Assembly: GCA_016188115.1 (NCBI GenBank)
Contig: JACPIK010000002.1
Location: 1,252,077 to 1,316,076, forward strand
Source of the DNA: Candidatus Woesearchaeota archaeon
Lineage (GTDB): Archaea; Nanobdellota; Nanobdellia; Woesearchaeales; GW2011-AR9
DNA length: 64,000 nt
Direction: 5' to 3'
The translations under genes were made by a program, and so were the position numbers. The notes below the pieces were generated by a model. It was not told where the DNA came from, did no database searches, and worked only from the letters and a program-made list of their open reading frames with translations. Within the stretch, counting starts at the first letter, position 1. Every line of letters begins with the position of its first letter. This document shows positions 49,692 to 58,973 of the stretch, piece by piece.

Positions 49692-50900
49692 GTGGCATTT
49701 TTAGGGATTATAGCGGCTCTCGTGCTTGGCGTGAATTCCGGTATCATTACCGGAATTGTTCCAGGCATCCATGTCAATCTCGTTACCGTTTTATTGCTCT
49801 CATTCTCTCCCATTCTTCTCACGTTCACCTCTGGTCTACACCTCGCAGTCTATATCATCTCTCTGGCTATCACTCACACGTTTCTCGATACGCTGCCCAG
49901 CATCTATCTTGGTGCTCCAGATGAATCAAAAGCTCTTAGTGCTCTTCCTGGACATCGCTTATTACTCAAAGGTGAGGCCCATAATGCCGTACTCTATACT
50001 ATCATAGGCTCATTTTGGTCATTAGTATTAGGCACGCTACTTCTCCCACTCTTCATCATAGGGATGGCAACTCTTGATCCCATTTTAGAAAATATCATTG
50101 GCTATCTTCTTATCATTGTCATGGCAATCATGATTATTCGTGAGAAAGGAAAACGACTCAAATGTCTGATTATTTTTTTACTTGCAGGAGCATTAGGAAT
50201 GATTGTATTTAGCATTAGTGATCTACGTCAACCACTCTTTGCCTTGCTCTCAGGTCTATTTGGCACATCACTCTTAATAGTTAGTCTCTTTGAAACCTCC
50301 TATTTTCCTCCTCAAGATTTTACCAAACCCTCTGTAATTAGTCATAAAGATACCGCAAAATCAGTTACAGCCGCCACCGGCATGGGATTTATTGCAGCAT
50401 TTCTTCCAGGATTCGGGTCGTCTCAAGCCGCCATTATGGCAACCGCATTTACCAAAGACATGGGGCAAGAAGGATTTCTAAGTTTAGTGGGAGGAATTAA
50501 CACCGCCAACATGCTCATTAGCATTGCTGCTGCATATACCATTCAAAAAGCGCGTAACGGCGCAATTGTGGGGGTTCAAGAACTTCTCACCCAAGTTACA
50601 TTCTCACAAATGGTATTATTTATCGCCGTTGCATTAATCAGCGGAGCAATTGGTACACTTCTTACACTGCGTTTTTCGCGTATTTTTTCCATCTATATTG
50701 CCAAAGTAAATTATTCTCAACTCATCAAAATAATCATTGGTTTCATAATCCTTCTTGCAATTATTTTTGATGGTCCTCGTGGATTACTTATCCTTGCCGT
50801 TGCTACCTCACTCGGGCTCATTGCAAACTCTTGGGGTGTTGCTAAAAATCATCTCATGGGATGTTTAGTTGTCCCCGTTATTCTTTATTTTACTCTCTAA
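49692..50900 (+). CDS. TctA-family (COG1784) membrane transporter with element-derived N-terminus
   Basis: 402 residues from a GTG at 49692; an in-frame TAG at 49680 excludes any longer start. About eight to ten membrane segments. Signature parts: LGVNSGIITGIVPGIHVN, PGHRLLLKGEAHNAVLYTIIGS and LPGFGSSQAAIMATAF, as in TctA permeases of tripartite carrier systems (substrate unknown). The first 16-20 codons lie left of the attachment core and so come from the element, while the rest is the host gene whose original start remains at 28403. Confidence 0.85.
   Translation: MAFLGIIAALVLGVNSGIITGIVPGIHVNLVTVLLLSFSPILLTFTSGLHLAVYIISLAITHTFLDTLPSIYLGAPDESKALSALPGHRLLLKGEAHNAVLYTIIGSFWSLVLGTLLLPLFIIGMATLDPILENIIGYLLIIVMAIMIIREKGKRLKCLIIFLLAGALGMIVFSISDLRQPLFALLSGLFGTSLLIVSLFETSYFPPQDFTKPSVISHKDTAKSVTAATGMGFIAAFLPGFGSSQAAIMATAFTKDMGQEGFLSLVGGINTANMLISIAAAYTIQKARNGAIVGVQELLTQVTFSQMVLFIAVALISGAIGTLLTLRFSRIFSIYIAKVNYSQLIKIIIGFIILLAIIFDGPRGLLILAVATSLGLIANSWGVAKNHLMGCLVVPVILYFTL
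49739..49754. repeat. attachment core attR (16-bp direct repeat, right copy)
   Basis: CGGTATCATTACCGGA, identical to 28447-28462. With the next-left base (C) it becomes a longer inverted repeat TCCGGTA/TACCGGA about TCAT. Confidence 0.8.
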
Positions 50901-50939
50901 TCTTCTTTTTCGTTACCAGACTGTAAAATCGTAATCTAT

Positions 50940-51605
50940 TTAGAAAAAACCAAAAAATCGTAACACCAAAAAGAGCATTCCTCCAATTAACGCAACTAAA
51001 AAAATGAACAAGAGAGTGTTCCAAATAAACCGTAGGCTGCGTTTGACCACTCTATGGCTTGTATGTCCCTTAAAAATAGATTTATCATAATTGCTCTTTA
51101 CGCGAAATAATCGCAAGGGGTAGCGAACACCTTTAAGTTTCTTAACACCAAGATGAAGAAAAGGGATTTCGTTCTTATTCATCGCAGTAAAGACAGTCTC
51201 ACTTAAAATGATATGGTGGGGTTTGGTCATTTGCTCAAGACGAGACGCAATATTAACTGCATCGCCATAAATGTCCTTATTTTTAGTAATCACCTCTCCT
51301 GCATGAAGTGCCACACGTAACGAAAACGGATATTTCAATTTGTTATCTTTACTATATTGTTCACAGGATCGTTGCAAATCCACCGCGCATAATACTGCAT
51401 CCGTTGCGCTATTAAATGTGACAAGAAACGCATCACCTATTTTTTTAACCACTGTTCCATTATATAACTCGAATTTAGGAAGGGAAAGTGAATCAAAGAT
51501 ATCATGAAATCGTTCGACTTCTTCTCGTCGTAATTTACTAGTTGTTTTAGTATAATTAACAACATCAACAAACATAACAGTCTTAATTTCTGTTTTAGGA
51601 GGCAT
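50940..51605 (-). CDS. class III nucleotide cyclase with C-terminal membrane anchor
   Basis: 221 residues. Catalytic domain near 8-160: KTVMFVDVVNYTKTTSKL (metal Asp), KKIGDAFLVTF (second Asp) and IYGDAVNIASRLEQM (transition-state Asn and Arg). The set allows adenylate or guanylate cyclase activity. One membrane segment near 195-215 (LLFIFLVALIGGMLFLVL) closes the protein, an inverted order relative to most cyclases. Class III cyclases are known in a few archaea; with the GGDEF protein and three kinases the window holds an unusual set of signalling genes. Confidence 0.88.
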   Translation of the reverse strand: MPPKTEIKTVMFVDVVNYTKTTSKLRREEVERFHDIFDSLSLPKFELYNGTVVKKIGDAFLVTFNSATDAVLCAVDLQRSCEQYSKDNKLKYPFSLRVALHAGEVITKNKDIYGDAVNIASRLEQMTKPHHIILSETVFTAMNKNEIPFLHLGVKKLKGVRYPLRLFRVKSNYDKSIFKGHTSHRVVKRSLRFIWNTLLFIFLVALIGGMLFLVLRFFGFF

Positions 51606-51657
51606 TATAGACTAAGAATGACATAATCCTATAAAAATGTGTGCTTAAAGTATTCGC

Positions 51658-53235
51658 TTAATACTTCCCCAAACTCATCTGTCCTTTACGTTTAGTGGGA
51701 GCAACGACTTCTATCGTTTCTCCTACTTGCTTTTTGACATCCACAGCCAGAGCTTTACCCAAAATCTGACTTAAGGTAGTAATATCAACTTTTTTGACAT
51801 CACCAATATCTTTCACGCCATTATGATATAAACGCCGTGCTCGCACCCGACCAACTCCTCGAAGTTGGAGCAATGTTAACAACTCTTCACGAACCCCTTC
51901 ATCGACACGTATACCTAAAACATGGAGTGGTTTGATCACATGTTCCAGATTGGTAATATGGCATAATTCACGTATCGCATTAAGCAGCCATACGCAACTC
52001 TCTATCTTAACACGTATTTCTCCAGGTCGAATATCAAATTTTTCTAACAGATATTCCTCATCTTTTTCATCAATCCATGAATCTAAAAATAACGCTGTTT
52101 TAACCGAACTTAAAAATTCCTCATAGTCTAGATCAAATTGATCTGGCTCTTTAACAAGAAAACTTTCCGATCGTTTCCACATCTCTTCTTGTACTTTCTG
52201 TTGATCTTTTACTTTCAAGTTTAATAGTGGTCGCATCTCTAATGTTGTGCAAATCAAATGAAGCAGTCCAAATGTTGATGAAGCCGGTGTATACTTTGCG
52301 CATCCCTCCAATAATTGATATGCGCTAAGCGGATCAAGATAAAGCTGAGCTACTCTTTGTCCCAAAGATGTTGCAACAAGTTTCTCATTTTCATTTTTCT
52401 TTCTTGCTTCAATTAACGCACTCGCAGATCTAAAACCCATTGATTCTATTTTTGTTTCCTGAAGTGTGGTGTCATTTTCTTGCGTCGCTTCTTTTTCTAC
52501 AAATCTCCATTCACGAAGTAATCCTAACATTTTATCCAAAATCAGATACAATTTTTGCGTGTCCTCGAATTGATACGCCCAAAAAGTCTTGCTAAAAAAC
52601 CCGTGCATACTAACCGTATCATAAATAATCCCTGTACTAATCAACGAAAGTAAATGTGTGCGTAGCACCGGCTCTACTGCCAGCTTTGAATAGATGTTTT
52701 CCGGTTCACCACAAATATATTTTTCATAAATCTCTAGCTGTTCACGTTCATCTTTGGCAATACTAATTGCTTCACCATATGACTCATATTCTGGTCGTCC
52801 TGCCCGTCCTGCCATTTGCATATATTCTAACACCGCAATCCAATCCATTCCCCATTGACCAGAAAATCGTTTTAAACTTTTGATAATAACTCGAAATACC
52901 GGAAGAGAAAGACCTGCGGCAAGAGTAGGAGTAGCGCAAATAATTTTGATTGTTCCTTTACGAAATTCTTCTTCAATTAATTCTTTTTGTGATGAAGTTA
53001 ACCCCGCATGATGAAATGCTACTCCCTTCCGAACACAATGTGAAAGACGTCGACACTGTTTTGTCGGTGTCGGCAACGCATGAAGAACAGCATCTTCAAG
53101 ATCTGGATATACAAACGCAGTTAATTTTGCCACGTCCTCTGCTGTTTTTTCTGCACTAGCTCGATTCGCCACAAACACGATAGCTTGCTTGCCTATTCTG
53201 ATAGTATCTAAAGCAAGCTCGAGAGTTTGGTCCAT
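51658..53235 (-). CDS. Hel308-like helicase lacking the first motor domain
   Basis: 525 residues that start at the second RecA domain: QAIVFVANRASAEKTAEDVA, FHHAGLTSSQKELIEEEF, TPTLAAGLSLP and motif VI LEYMQMAGRAGRPEYESYG near 140. Winged-helix, ratchet and HhH parts follow (LQLRGVGRVRARRLYHNGVKDI near 465), with a short C-terminal GQMSLGKY reminiscent of a PCNA-interaction sequence. The Walker A/B part of roughly 220 residues is absent, and 96 bp upstream hold no fragment of it. It could act in two-gene or non-enzymatic form. Confidence 0.88.
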   Translation of the reverse strand: MDQTLELALDTIRIGKQAIVFVANRASAEKTAEDVAKLTAFVYPDLEDAVLHALPTPTKQCRRLSHCVRKGVAFHHAGLTSSQKELIEEEFRKGTIKIICATPTLAAGLSLPVFRVIIKSLKRFSGQWGMDWIAVLEYMQMAGRAGRPEYESYGEAISIAKDEREQLEIYEKYICGEPENIYSKLAVEPVLRTHLLSLISTGIIYDTVSMHGFFSKTFWAYQFEDTQKLYLILDKMLGLLREWRFVEKEATQENDTTLQETKIESMGFRSASALIEARKKNENEKLVATSLGQRVAQLYLDPLSAYQLLEGCAKYTPASSTFGLLHLICTTLEMRPLLNLKVKDQQKVQEEMWKRSESFLVKEPDQFDLDYEEFLSSVKTALFLDSWIDEKDEEYLLEKFDIRPGEIRVKIESCVWLLNAIRELCHITNLEHVIKPLHVLGIRVDEGVREELLTLLQLRGVGRVRARRLYHNGVKDIGDVKKVDITTLSQILGKALAVDVKKQVGETIEVVAPTKRKGQMSLGKY

Positions 53236-53331
53236 GGGAATTTAAATAGTGGGTGGTTTAAAAAATATCCTCTATAATCTTAACAGTTACCAACAATAAA
53301 CACCAAAGAAGAATTTTTACTAACCTTTGCT

Positions 53332-53946
53332 TTACTTAACCAATCGATCTAAACCATCATACCCAATATCTGCAAAAAAATGTGTTAATACGCCATTTTC
53401 TAAAATTGCTGGTTCAAAACTAATCTTATGAACCATAGTGGGTTCTCTTAAAGACATCTTCATTGCCACAAAATCAGCTCTACGTTGTTGACCTTTTTCA
53501 CGATCTAAATGATAACTTCCCTCTCCTGATTCAAATTGTATCAATAAAGATCTTCCCTCGTCTTCGAGAGTGTACGCTTCTTGTGTTTTTGTTCCCCGAG
53601 GAGGTAGAGTGATTCCAGGATAAAATGAAACAAAAATCTTACGAACCTGACTTTCATTGTACGCCATACCTAATTCTACTAGTCCGTTGTCTTGGGAAGG
53701 GAAAGCTGCTGTACCTAATCGATCTACATACGTTGTTGCATCAGCCACCCAAGAACTCTTTCTCCCCAACCTTGAACAAAGTCCAGGACCAACCAAAAAA
53801 TATTTACTGCCATATTCACTATGTCTAGAATTTTTTGCTTGAAATGCTTCACTCATTAATTGGTCACGTGCGGTGATATCATTCGCAGCAAGCGCAACAG
53901 TATACACCGGAAGAACATCACGTAATATTGATTCAAATGTAGCCAT
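53332..53946 (-). CDS. uncharacterised soluble protein, last gene of the PKD-repeat operon
   Basis: 204 residues, mixed alpha/beta with no signal or membrane segment. Parts such as NGLVELGMAYNESQVRKIFV and ADFVAMKMSLREPTMVHKIS carry no known motif. It lies 11 nt after the 53958 gene on the same strand. Probably cotranscribed with the surface proteins upstream. Confidence 0.65.
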   Translation of the reverse strand: MATFESILRDVLPVYTVALAANDITARDQLMSEAFQAKNSRHSEYGSKYFLVGPGLCSRLGRKSSWVADATTYVDRLGTAAFPSQDNGLVELGMAYNESQVRKIFVSFYPGITLPPRGTKTQEAYTLEDEGRSLLIQFESGEGSYHLDREKGQQRRADFVAMKMSLREPTMVHKISFEPAILENGVLTHFFADIGYDGLDRLVK

Positions 53947-53957
53947 ATGATCCCCCC

Positions 53958-54653
53958 TTATTTCCCATTTCCAAATAGCAAATTGATTGATGTTTGTTGA
54001 TATATTCCTTCATTATTAATATACATCTCTAAAATAGGCATAAAACGAACAGGACCAATTTGCATTTTAAATCCTAATGGTATCACTCCTCCATTGCGCA
54101 AAACATCTACTTGAAAAATATCAATCCCACTTGTACGCAATTCATAACCATTTTCTTTAAGTGTGAAATCGCTTTGGTTTGTAAAAAAAGTAAAATCTCC
54201 CTGATATCCAAAACCCGTCACTGCAGAAAGACTTGCACCTTGTATCCGATAACGAGTTAAATTAAACAATAACATTGTTTGAATACGTATTTCTGGTCCT
54301 TCTTGCACTTTAATTCTATCAAAATTAACATTTCCTGCAGGTGTTCTAATTTGTATGTCATCTTCAAGCGTTCGTTGTCTTTCTCTTAAAAAATATCCTC
54401 CTACTACCAACTCTAGTCCATCTAAATGAGTGTGATCTACAAGCTCCGGGTTGCTGATTGGTCGACAAAGTGTACCTCCTGTTTTCTGTGCTTCGCAAAG
54501 ATACGCAGGGGTGGGTGTAGTATCATCTCCAGCGTAGACTTTAGCGCCTTGACGAAACCCATCATTTGTTTTATGGGTGTAAGGACCAATTCCTAATGTT
54601 GTACAACTACTAAGAAGAAAATGGAAATAAAATAAATTACGTGAAGACACCAT
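53958..54653 (-). CDS. uncharacterised possibly secreted protein
   Basis: 231 residues. The start (NLFYFHFLLSSCTTLG) could be a weak lipobox (LLSSC), which would make it a lipoprotein, but the hydrophobic part is short. The rest is beta-rich (IQIRTPAGNVNFDRIKV, FTFFTNQSDFTLKENGYEL). It follows the large PKD-repeat gene by three bases and precedes another hypothetical by 11. No family recognised. Confidence 0.62.
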   Translation of the reverse strand: MVSSRNLFYFHFLLSSCTTLGIGPYTHKTNDGFRQGAKVYAGDDTTPTPAYLCEAQKTGGTLCRPISNPELVDHTHLDGLELVVGGYFLRERQRTLEDDIQIRTPAGNVNFDRIKVQEGPEIRIQTMLLFNLTRYRIQGASLSAVTGFGYQGDFTFFTNQSDFTLKENGYELRTSGIDIFQVDVLRNGGVIPLGFKMQIGPVRFMPILEMYINNEGIYQQTSINLLFGNGK

Positions 54654-54656
54654 CTC

Positions 54657-56999
54657 TTAATGTTCAATCACATACACTCGTACTGAGAATGGATCTTGTG
54701 GAACAACCACGGTTTCCACGGGTGCAATATACTCTTCATTCATGACTTCAACAACCCACCTATATTCAGAAGTATCTCGCCCATCATTCACTTTGAGAAC
54801 AACTTCTTTAATACCTGGGGTTGTAAAAACACGTTCAATACTCTGTGCTCCGCGAATTTGAGGTTCATGATAGCTAAAATGCCATGTATATTCTAATATG
54901 TCTTTATCTAGATCACTAGCAACTCCATAAAATAATATGGGTTCATTGAGACGCACAAGAATATTACGCTGAGGATATGTAGTGTTAAATATTGGTTTTT
55001 GATTAACATTCTTTACCGTAAGCTTCACAGGATGAACTACTTCAACCTCTCCGTCATTCGCGCTTAATTCTAACCATACTACTTCTTTTTCCGTGTTAAA
55101 CCGTTTATTGAAAAAAGCACTATTACTTACAAGATTATTCCAAAAAGTTTCTGTCTTATTAGTAACAGTTGTATAAGGTGCATTCCAACTAAATCCTTGA
55201 TCATTAAAGATCGCTCCAGCAGGGAGATTGTGCAAAGTCACAGTAACTTGATCTCCATCTTGGTCTGTAACATCAACCGGAAAGAAAAATTCTTGGTTTT
55301 CATTCACTGTAATCTCATCATCATTAATCTCAAACTCAGGCGCGCGGTTCTTTTTAAGAACTCTAAATGAAAATTCTTGCGCAACTTCAAGTTCTCCATC
55401 ACTGGCAATAACTTGTACAGGATACGTGCCTTCATCATTAAATGAAGTATCCCAAGTTCCATCAGAATCAAGGGGTTGACTAAAAGTATAACGCACAATA
55501 TCTCCATCAGCATCATACGCTTCTGGTAAAATAACCACTTGGCTTGTTTCTTCAAATGTCAAATTCATGAGAGGAGTCATTACTGGTGGTCTATTTACAT
55601 TAAAAACATGTAAACTTACTGTTGCTTCATCACACAGTTCACGACCACATACTCGTACAAGTAACGGTAACGTTTTTTCTTGCATAAATGTATGTTCAAG
55701 GCCAATTTTGTTAAGAAAATCACTCCAAACACCTTCACGTCGAGTAAGAGCATTATAATCTGGATTCCACGTGACAGTCTTGGTAAGTTGATTTAAAATA
55801 GCACCTTCAGGAAGACCTTCTACATTTAATACTAAATTATCTCCGTCTTCATCATAGGCTCCAATAACCCATTCTAGATGCTCTGCTTCTCTTACTTCAA
55901 CACGTTCTGGAAGCTCTAATCTTGGAGCGCGATCAACATTAAGTATTGTTACGTGAACAACTATCTCTGTTTTGTCTTGCGCATCTCTTGCAGTTACTTT
56001 AATATCATACTCTCCTGCATCATCATAATTAGTTTTCCATTCTCCCCCAACAAAAGGCTCTTGGTAAGAATATTCCAAGACATCTCCATCTTGATCTTTA
56101 GCAGGAAGATCTAACAAGACTGTTTCCGCTTCGTACGCCACGATGGGAATATGAGAAACGACTGGTTTTCGATTTACATTAACTATTTGTAATCTCCACT
56201 TCCGTTCAACAGTGTTAATTCCATCTTTAATAATCAGTCCAAACGTATGCTCTCCTTCGTTGGCAAAATCTATGTCATACGATCCTGCAGCAGATTGAGA
56301 AATAATTTTTCCATCAAAAGACCACTCATAACGTATCTGGTCATCTTTTTCATCATCAGTTATATCTACAAAAAAATTGAATTTTTCCCCTTCTTTAAGA
56401 TCAATGGTTTCTTCATCAGAAAATATTTTTGTAATTACTGGCGGACTATTTGTGGCAAGAACTTCAACTTCTACTCGTACTTGAATGTTAAATTCTCCAT
56501 CAGATACATTAAATTTAGCCACATGCAGGCCACGATCACCAAAATTTGTTTCCCATTCCCCGTTCCTATTAAACGGTTTTTCAAATGTAAACTCGAGAGG
56601 ATCACCATCAGGATCTTCCACAAGAGAACGTACATTAATTGTTTGTGTTTCTTTTCCTACAATTTTATTCTCTTTTAGAACTGGCGCTTGATTCTTTTTT
56701 CCAATTACCAATAAAATTTCTTCAAGTGATTGATCTTTCCCATCTGACGCAGTAATATTAATCTGATATTTTCCCGCATCTCCATATGTTGTTTGCCATT
56801 CCCCATTCTGATCAAGAGGTAAAGTGAATGTAAAATTAATGTCGTCACTATCTTTATCCACTGCTTGTGGGACTATTTTTACAAAATCTGTCTCATTGGC
56901 ATAGAATGTCCTAGGCAGAGAAGCAGCAACACTAAGAGTGACAAATAGTAACATCAAAAAAGAACTAAGTACAACAATTCTAGAGGTGGTCGCCTTCAT
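54657..56999 (-). CDS. large PKD/cadherin-like repeat surface protein
   Basis: 780 residues. Signal peptide near 1-27 (MKATTSRIVVLSSFLMLLFV), then about seven to eight repeats of about 90 residues with the pattern DxDGDxxxxxxxxP, GEWxTxxGDAGxYxI and ASDGxxxxxxxVxxxN, as in Ig-like PKD or cadherin-like modules (RAPEFEI, NRPPVMT, NQKPIFN linkers). No C-terminal anchor is seen. Such proteins act in adhesion and cell-surface contact. It lies 31 nt after the PKD lipoprotein gene, in one operon. Confidence 0.88.
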   Translation of the reverse strand: MKATTSRIVVLSSFLMLLFVTLSVAASLPRTFYANETDFVKIVPQAVDKDSDDINFTFTLPLDQNGEWQTTYGDAGKYQINITASDGKDQSLEEILLVIGKKNQAPVLKENKIVGKETQTINVRSLVEDPDGDPLEFTFEKPFNRNGEWETNFGDRGLHVAKFNVSDGEFNIQVRVEVEVLATNSPPVITKIFSDEETIDLKEGEKFNFFVDITDDEKDDQIRYEWSFDGKIISQSAAGSYDIDFANEGEHTFGLIIKDGINTVERKWRLQIVNVNRKPVVSHIPIVAYEAETVLLDLPAKDQDGDVLEYSYQEPFVGGEWKTNYDDAGEYDIKVTARDAQDKTEIVVHVTILNVDRAPRLELPERVEVREAEHLEWVIGAYDEDGDNLVLNVEGLPEGAILNQLTKTVTWNPDYNALTRREGVWSDFLNKIGLEHTFMQEKTLPLLVRVCGRELCDEATVSLHVFNVNRPPVMTPLMNLTFEETSQVVILPEAYDADGDIVRYTFSQPLDSDGTWDTSFNDEGTYPVQVIASDGELEVAQEFSFRVLKKNRAPEFEINDDEITVNENQEFFFPVDVTDQDGDQVTVTLHNLPAGAIFNDQGFSWNAPYTTVTNKTETFWNNLVSNSAFFNKRFNTEKEVVWLELSANDGEVEVVHPVKLTVKNVNQKPIFNTTYPQRNILVRLNEPILFYGVASDLDKDILEYTWHFSYHEPQIRGAQSIERVFTTPGIKEVVLKVNDGRDTSEYRWVVEVMNEEYIAPVETVVVPQDPFSVRVYVIEH

Positions 57000-57030
57000 G
57001 GTGTAGAGTGAGAAAAAAAAGAAAGAAAAA

Positions 57031-57987
57031 TTATTTTCTTTCTAGTGAGACATCAACAATCTCAGGAGCTTTGTTAACATCGCCGACAACAATGCGAACT
57101 TTTCTGGTTACTTTATCTTTCCCATCGTCAGCGGTGATAGTTACAAAGTACTCTCCGTGGTTGGTATAGTCGGTCTTCCATTCCCCATCGTTGCCTACAG
57201 GTTCGCTGATGGTGATTTGCACATCATCCTCGTCGAGATCAGTCACTTGTGGTCGAAGTGTGACAGTCTCCCCTTCAGCAACGGTTAAGTCCTGGATGTT
57301 CTTGATTTCAGGTTTTACATTTAGGTCAAGGACTGTGAGTTTAAATGAACTTTGACTTTCTAGTTCTCCATCACTTGCAACTACAGTAACAGAGTATTCT
57401 CCTGCACTGGTGTGATCAGTTGCAAATGTGCCACTCTTTAATGGTTCGCTAATAGTAAGAGTAATTGCATCATCATTTGCATCAGTAATTTTCGGATCAA
57501 AACGCACTAATTCGCCTTCTCGAACAATCATATCCCGCACTCCTGCAATTTTCGGAGCAACATTTACACGTTCTACGATTAACGTGAGTTGTTGAGTAGT
57601 TACGAGTTTACTATCAGTCGCACTTAATGTAACAGTATACTCGCCAGCATCGCCATATGTAGTCCGCCATTCTCCTTTTTCACTCAAAGGGGCGCTAAAA
57701 CTCCATGTAACTGGGTCACCATCAGGATCTGTAACAGTTGGTTTAAGTTTAACCAATTCATTCTCTTTAACACGAATTGTTTGGATAGGGGCAGTTTCTT
57801 CTTTATTGCCATCATTAGTCATCTCTGGAAGATCTACCTCATTTGTAGGAACAGTTTCTTCAGCTTGTTGCTCTCCCTCACCTGTGTTATTGTTTGCAGG
57901 CACAGATGGAGCTGTCTCAACACAGCCTACTATCAGAAGTAATGCCATAATAATACTTGTAATAACGATACTTTTAGCTATAATCAT
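57031..57987 (-). CDS. PKD-repeat lipoprotein, first gene of the operon
   Basis: 318 residues. Signal peptide with lipobox LLIVGC near 17-22, then an Asn/Glu/Thr-rich linker and three repeats (DPDGDPVTWSFSAP, DANDDAITLTISEP, DLDEDDVQITISEP), each with GEYxVTxxAxDG. The repeats match those of the large protein downstream, so the two likely interact or arose by duplication. The lipid anchor would hold it on the outer face of the membrane. The divergent LAGLIDADG gene begins about 190 bp away. Confidence 0.88.
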   Translation of the reverse strand: MIIAKSIVITSIIMALLLIVGCVETAPSVPANNNTGEGEQQAEETVPTNEVDLPEMTNDGNKEETAPIQTIRVKENELVKLKPTVTDPDGDPVTWSFSAPLSEKGEWRTTYGDAGEYTVTLSATDSKLVTTQQLTLIVERVNVAPKIAGVRDMIVREGELVRFDPKITDANDDAITLTISEPLKSGTFATDHTSAGEYSVTVVASDGELESQSSFKLTVLDLNVKPEIKNIQDLTVAEGETVTLRPQVTDLDEDDVQITISEPVGNDGEWKTDYTNHGEYFVTITADDGKDKVTRKVRIVVGDVNKAPEIVDVSLERK

Positions 57988-58180
57988 AATAATACACCCC
58001 CAACCCTAAATACTAATTATTTTTTGAAAGAACTCGTATTTAAAGATTTATACACACAAAAGATTATGTAGAAAAGACCTATGTTAGAGTTTCATTACTT
58101 ATATCGCTGATAAATCACCACTCCTACACTGGTCAAGTCCTAGTTAAGTATAAAAATAAAATTAGTCTCGCTTTTTATTA

Positions 58181-58957
58181 ATGTTGAAAATTAATTCTCA
58201 AGAAATTAAAAGATTAAATCATCTTTATACCGTCTACAAATCTCTTAGAACTGTAGGGAAAATATGCAATCGGTCACCAAATACTATCAAGAAATATCTT
58301 CAAAAATCCTCAATTATAAACAAGAAAGATATCGTGAGTGGATTAAAAACAAAAGATTCACGATTAATTGGTTTTTACATTGGTCTTTGGATGGGTGACG
58401 GAACTCAATATTACAGCCAAGGAGGATATAGAATCAAAATTTGTTGTAATAAAATCGAGAAAAATCTTAATCATTTTATTCAAACAGCGATTACCAATCT
58501 TTTCAACAAAAAAACAGTTCTGATTGAAGAAAAAGATACTAATCGTGCTTATATCAAATTTTCATCTAAATATATCTATCATTTTGTAAATGAGTATGTA
58601 TATTTTGAAAAAAATAAAACCGCTTCCATCTGTTTGAAGAAGATTAAATTTAGTAGGGGCTTTTTAGATGGCTGTTTACTAGGCTTAATTCTAAGTGATG
58701 GGCATTTAAAATATAGGTTTCATTTTAATGTAATCTCCAGAAGTTTAGCGGAAGACATGATTAGAATTTTAGAAGAATTAGGTTTTAGCCCATCATTATA
58801 CATTCACAACCGGAAAAAGTATGGTTGGCATGATCTTTATATGGTCAGTCTTCCTGTTAAAGAAAGTGCAGAGCTCCATAAAATTCTCAACAAAATTATA
58901 AGAGATTTAGGATTTGATATTGATTTTAAAATACTAAAAAAGATGGCCCCGACGTGA
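58181..58957 (+). CDS. LAGLIDADG endonuclease-like protein ending inside the tRNA-Ile gene
   Basis: 258 residues. An N-terminal HTH-like part (residues 1-50, TVYKSLRTVGKICNRSPNTI) precedes two LAGLIDADG motifs: IGFYIGLWMGDGT near 64-76 and LDGCLLGLILSDGHL near 160-174. Two motifs in one chain mean a monomeric homing endonuclease. The last residues and stop codon (58944-58957) overlap the 3' end of the tRNA-Ile gene on the opposite strand. It is free-standing, not inside an intron or intein. It may have homed beside the tRNA (inference). Confidence 0.85.
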   Translation: MLKINSQEIKRLNHLYTVYKSLRTVGKICNRSPNTIKKYLQKSSIINKKDIVSGLKTKDSRLIGFYIGLWMGDGTQYYSQGGYRIKICCNKIEKNLNHFIQTAITNLFNKKTVLIEEKDTNRAYIKFSSKYIYHFVNEYVYFEKNKTASICLKKIKFSRGFLDGCLLGLILSDGHLKYRFHFNVISRSLAEDMIRILEELGFSPSLYIHNRKKYGWHDLYMVSLPVKESAELHKILNKIIRDLGFDIDFKILKKMAPT

Positions 58958-58973
58958 TTTGAACACGTGACCT

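Larger units (their letters stand above)
28447..49754. mobile_element. integrative element of about 21.3 kb inserted in a TctA-family gene
   Basis: Bounded by the 16-bp direct repeats at 28447-28462 and 49739-49754. The tyrosine recombinase lies near the left end. Everything between is accessory: a transfer-like operon, type I restriction-modification genes, several nucleases, a methyltransferase and regulators. No housekeeping gene lies inside. Genes on both sides outside are chromosomal. No relaxase, coupling protein or replication gene was recognised, so whether it can transfer itself is open. Confidence 0.8.

Noticed and set aside
28447-49754. CRISPR array, relaxase, VirD4 coupling protein or plasmid replication gene in the element
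   Set aside because: Searched by eye for regularly spaced repeats and for HUH or MobA/VirD2-like motifs; none seen. The DUF2779/Cas4-like gene alone does not indicate CRISPR.
53236-53331. Missing first motor domain of the Hel308-like helicase just upstream
   Set aside because: Only 96 bp separate it from the next gene and no Walker A or DEAD-like motif is encoded there in any frame.
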